64,000 nucleotides of DNA from Notospermus geniculatus (Eukaryota; Nemertea; Pilidiophora; Heteronemertea; Lineidae). The notes under the pieces were generated by a model. The model did not search any database. It saw nothing but the letters and a program-made list of their open reading frames with translations, and was not told the DNA's origin. Every line of letters begins with the position of its first letter. Position 1 is the stretch's first letter. Of the stretch, positions 10,956-20,930 are shown piece by piece. The position numbers were made by a program, and so were the translations under genes. The DNA lies in contig NMRB01000478.1 of NCBI GenBank assembly GCA_002633025.1, forward strand, positions 109,531 through 173,530, read 5' to 3'.

Positions 10956-11417
10956 GGGGCCGTATGCACAAAACATCTTAAGTGTAAAATTTCCCTTAAA
11001 CTATTGTTCCAAACAAAAGATAAGGGAAATTTTACACTTAAAGCGAATGGCTCGCGGGGTTTGTTGTGGCGCCATGACAGCTGGTCATCGATATCAAGCA
11101 CCATTTTGAGAAAAAGGCAAAAGAAGGATTTTAGTTTAATGGGAAATTCATTAGGCAGCCAAACTTCGGAGGCGTATTCTGCAAAATCTGCCGCTTCAAA
11201 ATCAATGGGAATAGTACAAAATGTACATCTTGACCTACTAAATTTTTAATGGAACCTCGTCCCCAGTGTTTACATTCGCATATTTGCACAGGTGTTGCAT
11301 ATGGCTGGAGCACTGCTTTGCCTGGAGGCTAGATTCACTCTCTATGGAAGGTACCACCAAAAATGTAAACAAACCCCGCGAGCCATTCGCTTTAAGATGT
11401 TTTATGCATAAAGCCCC
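10956..11417. mobile_element. Inverted-repeat element interrupted by a 58-bp hairpin
   Basis: The left end GGGGCCGTATGCACAAAACATC and right end GATGTTTTATGCATAAAGCCCC are inverted repeats that continue through AAGCGAATGGCTCGCGGGGT. The left repeat is interrupted at 10981-11038 by a separate hairpin, while the right repeat is uninterrupted. This fixes the order of insertion. Confidence 0.7.
10981..11038. mobile_element. 58-bp mini-hairpin inserted at TA
   Basis: Arms AGTGTAAAATTTCCCTTA and TAAGGGAAATTTTACACT flank a 22-nt loop. Flanking TA dinucleotides (10979-10980 and 11039-11040) correspond to a single TA in the uninterrupted opposite repeat of the host element. This supports insertion with TA target duplication. 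Confidence 0.65.
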
Positions 11418-11418
11418 T

Positions 11419-11552
11419 GGGTCGATATTCATAAAACTACTGTCCCCATATTCATAAAAGAATGACTTAGTCTAAGTATGGTACTTATCTTTTGTGTTGA
11501 ACAAAGGATAAGTGTGACACTTAGACTTAAGTAGTTTTATGAATATGGACCC
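11419..11552. mobile_element. Hairpin MITE, GGGTC(C/G)ATATTCATAAA family
   Basis: This is another copy of the family at 10745-10955, with a second internal start (CCCCATATTCATAAAAG). It ends at 11552 with TTTATGAATATGGACCC. Confidence 0.65.
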
Positions 11553-11557
11553 TAAGT

Positions 11558-11655
11558 CTAATAAGCAAGAAGTCAATCTCCAGAATTCACGAATTTTCGA
11601 CCCCAATCGGGGTCTTTTTCAAGTGGAACTTTACAAACTGAAACTCTATAAAAGA
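11558..11655. repeat. Half copy of the CTCCAGAATTC/TTTCGACCCC MITE
   Basis: AATAAGCAAGAAGTCAATCTCC, AATTTTCGACCCCAATCGGG and TTTTTCAAGTGGAACTTTAC occur in order, as in the full hairpin elements at 14900-15081 and 16803-16984. Only one arm is present. Confidence 0.7.
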
Positions 11656-11806
11656 CTGAAGTCTAAGTGTGACACTTATCCTTTGTCAAACACAGAAAAG
11701 ATAAGTATCACACTTCGACTTTTTGGACCCTGCAGTGTGACGTGCAAGCTGCAGGATGATTTCATACCCTCTTGATGTAGATCTACTCGTAAGTCCATTT
11801 CCTTAC

Positions 11807-12388
11807 CCTTTCACTCCTGTGTAGACCAGACGTTGAAGGTTGTGGCTCCAACTGCGGCGATGGGGTTCTTGGCTTTGGTGACAACCTTTCCCTTGGTGGC
11901 GATTCATGCCTTTCCCTTGGTGGCGATTCATGCCTTTCTCTTGGTGGCGATTCATACCTTCTTTCCCTTGGTGGCGATTCATACCTTTCGCTTCGTCGTG
12001 ATCCATGCCTTTCCCTTGGTGGCGATTCATACCTTCTTTCCCTTGGTGGCGAGTCATACCTTTCCCTTGGTGGCGATTCATAGCGATAGTGCCGGTGGGG
12101 GGAAGGTGTCCTTGGTCTCCTTGGAGATCTTGACCTTCTTGGCGATGGAGTCCTTGCTGCCCGCCTCGGATAAGGTGAACCGCTGGGTTTCTGCAGGTAA
12201 TAATCTGGTTCTGGTTCGGGCTTCGGTGGTGGTGTGGAAGACGCCGGTGGTTTCTGGGTCTGTATTAGCGGTGGCGGTGGCGGTGGGTGTGGTGGTGTCA
12301 CAACCTGCGGTGGCGGTGTTATCACAGCCGGTGGCGGTCGTGCTGATGAAATATCATCAAAGTTAGCCTGGGTTCCAATGCTGTCCAT
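11807..12388 (-). CDS. Proline-rich / SR-repeat exon, possible dispanin N-terminus
   Basis: The minus-strand open exon begins at ATG 12388 (MDSIGTQANFDDISSARPPP). It has a 3' splice acceptor (CCCTTTAG) ~15 bases upstream and a good donor (AGG-GTAAGG) at 11806, giving 194 codons in phase 0. Residues 20-70 are proline-rich with long PPP runs. Residues 80-110 are Arg/Ser/Pro-rich (PSPRRSRSPRRPRTPSPH). Residues 115-175 are ~10 tandem units of the type YESPPRER or HESPPRER. If the donor is used, the next in-frame acceptor on this strand is just before the 9226 dispanin exon, which is open in the matching phase. If it is not used, the frame stops at 11783. Many dispanins have proline-rich N-termini, so a long-isoform dispanin is plausible but inferred. 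Alternatively it is a separate SR-like protein exon. Confidence 0.5.
11880..12085. repeat. In-frame tandem repeats encoding SPPRER units
   Basis: A ~24-bp unit (plus-strand core CCCTTGGTGGCGATTCAT) repeats about eight to ten times, with 3-bp length variants. The period is a multiple of three and the encoded octad is kept, which argues for coding selection. Confidence 0.75.
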
Positions 12389-12639
12389 GTTCGTACTCTT
12401 TCTAAAGGGCATGAGAACAAATAATTTTATATACAAACTGAGTAGACAAGCCGTGGACCTGGATCCGGTTGTTCCAAACATCATCACACTGACGTGATGT
12501 TAGCCATTGTAGTTAACGCCACGTTAGGGATACCGCCAAAATAGCGCTGACGCCTAGAATGTTGAACTACCCAACCCTGCTGATATCAGACAACGGATAT
12601 GATATCAGACAACGGATATGAAATTGACATGATTTATGT

Positions 12640-12780
12640 ACTGTATAACCCTCCTTGCGGACACCTCTCTATTGAGGACATTTCTGGATAAGGACGCTTT
12701 CGTTCAGTTCCAAATTTTCCTACACATTTTGAATTGGACCCTGTCCCAGGGGTATCATTTAGAGGTTCTACTATTGGAGG
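12640..12780. mobile_element. Relic of the GAGGTGTCC/TA MITE family
   Basis: CGGACACCTCTCTATTGAGGAC at the left and GAGGTTCTACTATTGGAGG at the right resemble the ends of the complete element at 5176-5353. It is degraded. Confidence 0.45.
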
Positions 12781-12796
12781 AGAGAAAGCTATCTCA

Positions 12797-12952
12797 CCCC
12801 ACACTACAGGGTGAAAATGCACCAAGTGGGTACACCACCATCGAACTGGCCACACTGGCAATGGTGGTATGGTACCCCACACTACAGGGTGAAAATGCAC
12901 CAAGTGGGTACACCACCATCGAACTGGCCACACTGGCAATGGTGGTATGGTA
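12797..12952. repeat. Two perfect 78-bp tandem copies
   Basis: The unit starting CCCCACACTACAGGGTGAAA at 12797 repeats at 12875 with no difference seen. The period of 78 is divisible by three, so frames stay open across both, but no splice or family evidence supports coding. Confidence 0.8.
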
Positions 12953-13564
12953 AGCTATACCATACAAAAGGAAGCAACAATCAGGAACTTACCTGAGAGA
13001 TTAGATTTGGAGGACAGAACTTAGGCGCTCCGAAGAGAAAAACCTTCGACGAGTTATCGGCTACCTTCGACCACTTTTTCCAGTTCGATATTCACCAAGA
13101 TTTTAATGACAATATTGTTGTGTTGGGCCTATCACAGATTTTTAGACCTGCACAAGGTCTACACAAAGACCAGTTTGGCCAACACCCGAACTGTCGTCTG
13201 TCATATTGTAAAGGCTTTGTGAGAAAGGATTCTAAAGGATGAACGCGTTGCTCACTGGGCTGTGTCAACATATAGATATTTTGAGATTTACTGCATTGTA
13301 CTTGAATTTCTAGCGTGACCATTGAACTTCCACTTCTTTGGTATGTAGGTGAGGAGGCCTGTAGACAAACCAGCCAATTCAGTGTATAGCGGGCCTGGTA
13401 GGCCTATAACTCTCAGCACGAAATACCTTATATATAAACTTACTTGCGCTAGAATAGAAGGCACAAAATATAACTAACAATGAATAATGATATTAATATA
13501 CTGTAGATCCTCCACTGACAGGAAGAAATAAAGATATGGAAGTAGGACTGTGAAGATGTCCAGG

Positions 13565-13726
13565 TGCGGATCTGGGCCCGGCACGCACCCCCCTTTCGGC
13601 CAACAAATCTGTGAAATTGACCGTGAAATTATGAAATTTGGAGCAAATCATTGAAATTTACTGCAGATTTCAATGTTTCTAGCAGAGTGCGCCCCCTGTT
13701 TTCCAAAATCGTGTATCCGCCCCTGA
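13565..13726. mobile_element. MITE-like repeat with GCGGAT...ATCCGC ends
   Basis: It matches 20188-20357 through CCCCCCTTTCGGCC, GACCGTGAAATTATGAAATT, ATTTCAATGT and GTGCGCCCCCT. The ends form TGCGGATC and GTATCCGCCCC inverted repeats. Confidence 0.65.
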
Positions 13727-14301
13727 TGTCTGCTTATGATGACTCAAATTAGAGCCAGGAAATGGGACTGTCAACTAAACTCAAAGTGTCACTCCACATC
13801 ATTTTATTATACAAAATCAAAACAAAATTGTTAAAGTACTGGTAGAGAACGAAACAGTTACAACAAACTGACAACACTCTGAAGCAATTCCAGGCGGTTA
13901 CATCTAAAAGACAACTGTCTGCAGTCAGCTACGGCCCAAAGCCACCTAACTGGTCGATAAGTTCAGGCAGGCGTGTAGAAATCATGAAAATGCTGTGTCT
14001 GTGTGATGAGAATACAACTTATGTGTTCTAATGTCCTTGTCCAATAGTTGCCATCAAGAATATATAAGTACATGTACCAAGAATGTATAACCAGTAATAA
14101 AGCAAAAGGGTGGGCATTAACTTATTTTTTCTGATAATAGAGGGCGTATGGTAATTGACCAATGTTTAGATTTAACGGTTGTTGACTGAATTGTATTATT
14201 GAGAATATCATCAATATTTTTATGTAAAGTTTGTTACAGGCAAATTACTAGCATTTTTTTTTTTTTTGATTTGGTGAAACCATGGATTTGTTAGGTCAGA
14301 G

Positions 14302-14330
14302 CATGGAGGTATCTTTATTATACCTCCATG
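14302..14330. mobile_element. 29-bp hairpin insertion (a)
   Basis: Arms CATGGAGGTAT and ATACCTCCATG flank the loop CTTTATT. It is flanked by the 7-bp direct repeat GTCAGAG (14295-14301 and 14331-14337), which is single in the other copy of the duplication. Confidence 0.85.
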
Positions 14331-14798
14331 GTCAGAGTGCCAACTCTGAGATCAATTACAATATCAATTTGTCAAAAATTGGGTGATTCAAAAATGCTTT
14401 GTAGCTCGGTTATTTCTGAGTGCATATAACCGTGGAAGGTGTCATTTTGTTTGTAATGATCTTCTCTACACAATAATCCTTTACAAATTAAGATCCATAC
14501 GGTTACAGGGTCACCAGAGGCAATTTACTAAACCCACTTTCGGAGTTGCACATTCTTGGTACTTATTTATTTTTGCTACATGTATGTATCAGATTTGAAG
14601 GGTGTCAGTGAATGAGACATAAAACTATGGCGATCCAGACAGTCTGCATCTCATATCAACTAAAGTAAACAGGCCTAAACAAGATTTTCTGAAAATCTAT
14701 GTGGTCCCACAGATGTGGAGTAATTGCTGGCTTGGCACACAGTACCAATATTAATGAGGCCATCTCACAATTTGCTGGGGTGTTACAGGGTGTACAAC

Positions 14799-14827
14799 CA
14801 TGGAGGTATAATAAAAATACCTCCATG
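14799..14827. mobile_element. 29-bp hairpin insertion (b), opposite orientation
   Basis: It has the same 11-bp arms; the loop AATAAAA is the complement of the first loop with one change. It is flanked by the 7-bp direct repeat GTACAAC (14792-14798 and 14828-14834), which is single at 16731-16737 in the other copy. Confidence 0.85.
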
Positions 14828-14899
14828 GTACAACCAATACCTCTCCCTCATCAAATGTTAGGCCAAGATGCAGAATAGCACAAAATTGACACACAAAAT

Positions 14900-15081
14900 G
14901 ATAATAAGCAAGAAGTCAATCTCCAGAATTCACAAATTTTCGACCCCAACCGAGGTCTTTTTCAAGTGGAACTTTACTTTGGTCTTTTCTGGAGTTTCAG
15001 TTTGTAAAGTTCCACTTGAAAAAGACCCCGGTTGGGGTCGAAAATTCGTGAATTCTGGAGATTGACTTCTTGCTTATTATC
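14900..15081. mobile_element. Hairpin MITE (TTTCGACCCC family)
   Basis: It starts GATAATAAGCAAGAAGTCAA and ends with the complement; the arms are ~75 bp. It contains AATTTTCGACCCC and TTTTTCAAGTGGAACTTTAC on both arms. It is duplicated with its host at 16803-16984. Confidence 0.8.
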
Positions 15082-16237
15082 AAATGTTAGGGGTATCAAT
15101 ACCGGTACTTCTCTAGCTTTCCTAGAGGGCGCCTGAAATGAGGACTAATAAACAACCTTCTCCCATTCATGCACCACATAGGCCCACTCATAGATGGTCC
15201 CTGACCAATCTGACAATGGTAAATACATTAAATCACTGTGACAATGCTAAAATATTGTCAACCACATCACTCTTGAGAAAAATATACAATAAATCTTTGT
15301 ATAAATACTGTACATATAGGGCAATAAAAAAATTGGAATTAGACAGATGATTTGAGTGCTGTCAGGCACAAAATGCACAACATGGTGGGGGAAAATCATG
15401 TCAATATGATCAAGGCAAAGCATCCCATTAGACATGTTAAAATACTGGTCAAAATAAACAAGCACCATAGAGACTATCATTTCGCAAACCAAATATTTCA
15501 GTATCTACATACAACATCTGATCCATTTTCGTCACTGAGTTTCACAAAGCATGTTACTTCATGTACGATGACAATCCATGGAGTCAACTACTAGCAAACT
15601 GGCAAGTACAATATCCCAGAAACTGTTACACCTCAGGGAGAGCCTCGGCCAGGGTTTCTTTAACCACGTTAATTATCAGTGACCCCTAAATTTTAGTAAA
15701 ATCATATCTGGCCAAAGCCCTGACATGAAGTCAGTAAGACAACAACGGTTTATTGAATGACTGGCTGACTATGCAAATAACTGACAGACTGTACTCCCAA
15801 AATACTGATATACTGATAGTTACATGTACATCTTTACTTTATTCTAAAATCGAGTGACTGACTAGAGATGTACTTCATTAAATATTCTATACGTACAAAC
15901 CAAAAAATACATACAGTCAGGGTTGCCACCAGAAAAATAATTGAGGGTATGGAATTTCTAGCAAAGGGCATGCAGCCCCCAGAATTTGTTTCAAATGTAA
16001 TGATTAGGCCAAAGGAATATTTTTCAGCCTAAAGACAATGTTTTTACCATAAATGTATGTCATTCTTCTTGTACATGTTATTGCTGTTATGATTGTACAT
16101 TGCATCCTCCTATTTTTTACCACTCTTTTTCTCTAATATTTAGAAAAACAAGCACAGCATTGAACGTCCCCCGTCGCCCCGGGTGCAAGTCCGACGGGCA
16201 TGTATTTTGAAGATTCCATTCAGTATTAATGGCACAA

Positions 16238-18048
16238 ATTTGGTGAAACCATGGATTTGTTAGGTCAGAGTGCCAACTCTGAGATCAATTACAATATCAA
16301 TTTGTCAAAAATTGGGTGATTCAAAAATGCTTTGTAGCTCGGTTATTTCTGAGTGCATACATGTATAACCGTGGAAGGTGTCATTTTGTTTGTAATGATC
16401 TTCTCTACACAATAATCCTTCACAAATTAAGATCCATTCGGTTACAGGGTCACCAGAGGCAATTTACTAAACCCACTTTCGGAGTTGCACATTCTTGGTA
16501 CTTATTTATTTTTGCTATGTATCAGACTTGAAGGGTGTCAGTGAATGAGACATAAAACTATGGCGATCCAGACAGTCTGCATCTCATATCAACTACAGTA
16601 AACAGGCCTAAACAAGATTTTCTGAAAATCTATGTGGTCCCACGGATGTGGAGTACATGTAATTGCTGGCTTGGCACACAGTACCAATATTAATGAGGCC
16701 ATCTCACAATTTGCTGGGGTGTTACAGGGTGTACAACCAATACCTCTCCCTCGTCAAATGTTAGGCCAAGATGCAGAATAGCACAAAATTGACACACAAA
16801 ATGATAATAAGCAAGAAGTCAATCTCCAGAATTCACAAATTTTCGACCCCAACCGAGGTCTTTTTCAAGTGGAACTTTACTTTGGTCTTTTCTGGAGTTT
16901 CAATTTGTAAAGTTCCACTTGAAAAAGACCCCGGTTGGGGTCGAAAATTCGTGAATTCTGGAGATTGACTTCTTGCTTATTATCAAGTGTTAGGGGTATC
17001 AATACCGGTACTTCTCTAGCTTTCCTAGAGGGCGCCTGAAATGAGGACTAATAAACAACCTTCTCCCATTCATGCACCACATACATGTAGGCCCACTCAT
17101 AGATGGTCCCTGACCAATCTGACAATGGTAAATACATTAAATCACTGTGACAATGCTAAAATATTGTCAACCACATCACTCTCGAGAAAAATATACAATA
17201 AATCTTTGTATAAATACTGTACATATAGGGCAATAAAAAAATTGGAATTAGACAGATGATTTAAGTGCTTTCAGGCACAAAATGCACAACATGGTGGGGG
17301 AAAATCATGTCAATATGATCAAGGCAAAGCATCCCATTAAACATGTTAAAATACTGGTCAAAATAAACAAGCACCATAGAGACTATCATTTCGCAAACCA
17401 AATATTTCAGTATCTACAACATCTTATCCATTTTCGTCACTGAGTTTCACAAAGCATGTTACTTCCTGTACGATGACAATCCATGGAGTCAACTACTAGC
17501 AAACTGGCAAGTACAATATCCCAGAAACTGTTACACCTCAGGGAGAGCCTCGGCCAGGGTTTCTTTAATCACGTTAATTATCAGTGTCCCCTAAATTTTA
17601 GTAAAATCATATCTGGCCAAAGCCCTGACATGAAGTCAGTAAGACAACAACGGTTTATTGAATGACTGGCTGACTATGCAAATAACTGACAGACTGTACT
17701 CCCAAAATACTGATATACTGATAGTTACATCTTTACTTTATTCTAAAATCGAGTGACTGACTAGAGAAGTACTTCATTAAATATTCTATACGTACAAACC
17801 AAAAAATACATACAGTCAGGGTTGCCACCAGAAAAATAATTGAGGGTATGGAATTTCTAGCAAAGGGCATGCAGCCCCCAGAATTTGTTTCAAATGTAAT
17901 GATTAGGCCAAAGGAATTTTTTTCAGCCTAAAGACAATGTTTTTACCATAAATGTATGTCATTCTTCTTGTACATGTTATTGCTGTTATGATTGTACATT
18001 GCATCCTCCTATTTTTTTACCACTCTTTTTCTCTAATATATTAGAAAA
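16238..18048. repeat. 1.9-kb tandem duplication, copy 2
   Basis: This is the second copy of 14269-16149. It holds the empty sites of both 29-bp hairpins (at 16264-16270 and 16731-16737) and three TACATGTA octamers absent from copy 1. Confidence 0.9.
16803..16984. mobile_element. Hairpin MITE (TTTCGACCCC family), duplicated copy
   Basis: This is the same element as 14900-15081 at the same position in the second copy of the 1.9-kb duplication, so it predates the duplication. Confidence 0.8.
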
Positions 18049-18410
18049 AAAATTCCTATACCGGTAATTCTGAAGGGACCCTAACATCCTAGATACAGAT
18101 TCTGTACCAAATGTACCAGTACCCTCAGGGAGAGACCCTAACAGTAGACTGGAAACTGTTTATGAATACTATAGAACAACATGCATGTAATATAATGAGA
18201 TTGACTAGTGATGTACTCCATTAAAAATAATATGGGAAAAGAGATTCATGCAACTCATCAAACACAGTCATCATAGTACATGTACCTACATGACAAACTG
18301 GAATATAACATGTTATGCAACTCCACTTCATCGGTTTTATTTCATCACAACATCTGACCGAAGTCAGAAGGACAGAGGATCAAATGTATTGTTCATTATC
18401 TCCAAGATGA

Positions 18411-19140
18411 GATCAAGTGAATGTCTTAAGAAATGGAGTGGTGCGTTTCCAATGCTATTGCTACATGTATATTCAGCTGCATTGTTACAAGACACCTTTC
18501 TGCAGAGATAGGAGCTTGCTCCTGAACTTGAGTTAAACCATTTGGCAGATACGGTAAATCAATTCTTGTCCCTTCATTCTTACTTATTGTTGTGTAGACC
18601 CTGAGAATTCTTTATAACAAATGAAAAATATTGGACCTATGATCCAAAGGATATGTCACAGAACTGGGGGTACACCATACTACTCATGACCAGGGCCCAT
18701 ATTCATAAAAGATTTTAAGTCTAAGTATACTGTCTACTTATTGCATCAAACTTAAGATTAGTACGGTACCCCACTTAGAAATCAAGTGAATGTCTTAAGA
18801 AATGGAGTGGTGCGTTTCCAATGCTATTGCTACATGTATATTCAGCTGCATTGTTACAAGACACCTTTCTGCAGAGATATGAGCTTGCTCCTGAACTTGA
18901 GTTAAACCATTTGGCAGATACGGTAAATCAATTCTTGTCCCTTCATTCTTACTTATTGTTGTGTCGACCCTGAGAATTAACAAATGAAAAATATTGGACC
19001 TATGATCCAAAGGATATGTCAAAGAACTGGGGGTACACCATACTACTCAGGACCAGGGCCCATATTCATAAAAGATTTTAAGTCTAAGTATACTGTCTAC
19101 TTATTGCATCAAACTTAAGATTAGTACGGTACCCCACTTA
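18411..19140. repeat. ~370-bp tandem duplication
   Basis: 18411-18779 is followed directly by a near-identical 18780-19140. Both hold AAGTGAATGTCTTAAGAAAT at the start and a hairpin remnant CCCATATTCATAAAAGATTT at the end. One copy has six extra bases (CTTTAT) near 18611. Confidence 0.85.
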
Positions 19141-19339
19141 GATTTGATTCTTTTCTAAATATGGACCTTGATTCACTATTCATGTTATGGACAATCCAAA
19201 TAGGAAAACATTTTCATAATATTGGTCCCTGTTCACAATTTTCCTGAATTCAATCAGTGATGAACAAAGTTGAATTTTTATCGAATTTTTTGGATAAATT
19301 TTCATGGAAAATGCATCATAGAAAAGGGTTGCCCTATAA

Positions 19340-19819
19340 TCAGGCAATAACTTCTGTATTCCTCTTCAACTTTAAAAACATGAACCACTGTTTGACAAAC
19401 CATCCATTTACAATTCGTTCAACTGATGGAAAAGACCTTAGTACCCTCACAACCAATTTATACAACCTACATCTCAAGCTATCAAAGATACCAAGCTTCA
19501 CAACTGGAAGAGGAAGACCCAATATTTCATATATCCAGGCAAATATTGCCTCAAAGGAGAAGAGTCTGAATTTTACTGGGATATTGGAACCTTCAATGAA
19601 AGCACTGGCCATCTTTTTGAAGTCTGCTGGTGGGTTATCTAAAGCAGGGATGATGATTTCAGTCTCTATTTCCTTACATATTGCATAAGTCTCATCATAA
19701 TTCCCTTGGCATAAATTGTACTTGTCGTCTACTCCTAAGAGATATCCAATTCCACGCCAGAAATGTATATAGTCTTCGAGATCGGAGTGTGAACAAGATA
19801 TCCCAATAGCATACGTGTG
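19340..19819 (-). pseudogene. DUF2236 / mpaB-like oxygenase fragment
   Basis: A continuous minus-strand frame of 159 codons runs from 19819, just after an in-frame TGA, to a stop at 19340. It reads AIGISCSHSDLEDYIHFWRG, then IGYLLGVDDKYNLC, then a Tyr/Glu-rich helix, EIIIPALDNPPADFKKMA and EGSNIPVKFRLFSFEAI. The pattern of an HFWR-IGYLLG-DD-NLC block followed by a helical C-terminus matches the ER-bound oxygenase mpaB / rubber-oxygenase-like catalytic domain family (DUF2236) found in many invertebrates. The N-terminal half, with most of the haem-site region, is absent, and no splice acceptor is seen at the break. It is therefore either a last exon with an unrecognised acceptor or an intronless retrocopy fragment. 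Family assignment is moderate; pseudogene status is inferred. Confidence 0.45.
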
Positions 19820-20187
19820 TCAGAAAACAGGCAAACATGGCGGACGCGGCCTGTCGTAGTAGTGGAGGAACGGAGCGATACGACAGGGGACCAGTCTACC
19901 AGAGCCGAAGCCTTCTAGCCCTAGCGGTGGCTTCGGGAACCAAAATGATCCAGAAGCTGAAATATCAGCACATTCATCATTTTAACGCTAGGTGTCACTA
20001 TCTTCTTCCTATGCCGGTGTAACAGTAATGAACATCCTAGAAATGCAAGTCCGATTGTCATGGTCTCTATAGCGATATATTCTAATCTCCGGGCCCGTAG
20101 CTAGCATAGGAATAGGCATCTTGCCCAACCAAGGCTTCCTGTCACTCCTACTATCGCTCCATCCACCCTTGCCGACCACCGTCAGGC

Positions 20188-20357
20188 GCGGATCCAAGGG
20201 GGGGCGCACCCGGCGCACGCCCCCCTTTCGGCCGACAAATCTTTAAAATTGACCGTGAAATTATGAAATTTGGAGCAAATCATTGAAATTGACCACAGAT
20301 TTCAATGTATCTAGCACGGTGCGCCCCCTCTTTCCCGAAATCCTGGATCCGTCCCTG
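20188..20357. mobile_element. MITE-like repeat, second copy
   Basis: This is a copy of 13565-13726 with GCGGATCC at the left and GGATCCGTCCCTG at the right. It lies in the TIMM50 upstream region. Confidence 0.65.
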
Positions 20358-20794
20358 ACCGTAGCATTTATCGCTCGCATTTGCCGCCCATGAGCGTGGC
20401 GGCTGAAGCAGCCAAACGTTACTGAAAGCGCGGTTTATGACGAAGATAGGAACATTGTGAGATTTGGATCGATGAAAATCTCAAAATGAAGAATAATCTA
20501 ATACGTTAATGCATGTTTTATTCACAAAACATTGGATTACACGCATTTATCATTGACAGTGGTGGGGGTGTGTGCGGTCCATGGAACGACCTGTCTGCGA
20601 GCAGGATGACAAACGGTGGTCGTCAAGGGTGAAGGGAGCGTAGTTCGAAGGGCGGAGTGACCGGAGGCCTTGATTAGTCAAGATGAGGAATAGGGGGAAA
20701 TTTTCAGACAAAGAAATTCCCAGGCAAAGAAATTCTTTTTTCAGCAAAATCAAATGGGATAAAAGAGCATGTTGTTCATGTGGTCTCCCGGGCT

Positions 20795-20930
20795 CTCAGT
20801 ATAGGCCCTACAGTCAGTCGGTGAGTCGGTGTGTGGAGGCATGGGTTCGAATCCTGGTAGGCTACTGTAGTGTCGGGAATCTCAGTAAGAAACTGAGTTA
20901 TTGCCTGGCCCTAATGTTAGGTGGTCAAGT
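20795..20930 (+). repeat. tRNA-derived SINE fragment
   Basis: A B-box-like GGGTTCGAATCCTGG at ~20846 is preceded ~40 bp upstream by an A-box-like TCAGTCGGTGAG. No complete tRNA cloverleaf forms, so it is not called as a tRNA gene. Confidence 0.5.

Larger units (their letters stand above)
14269..16149. repeat. 1.9-kb tandem duplication, copy 1
   Basis: This copy is nearly colinear with 16238-18048 and shares ATTTGGTGAAACCATGGATT at the start and CCACTCTTTTTCTCTAATAT at the end. Differences are a few substitutions, two 29-bp hairpins present only here (14302-14330 and 14799-14827), and several TA/TACATGTA differences in both directions. No coding gene is recognised in either copy. Confidence 0.9.

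Noticed and set aside
12636-12953. Plus-strand frame spanning two 78-bp repeats
   Set aside because: It is open because the repeat period is divisible by three; there is no splice or family support.
14383-17259. Several 60-70 codon frames shared by both copies of the 1.9-kb duplication
   Set aside because: They are kept only because the DNA is recently duplicated. TACATGTA indels (6 bp) preserve frame by chance and no family resemblance is seen.
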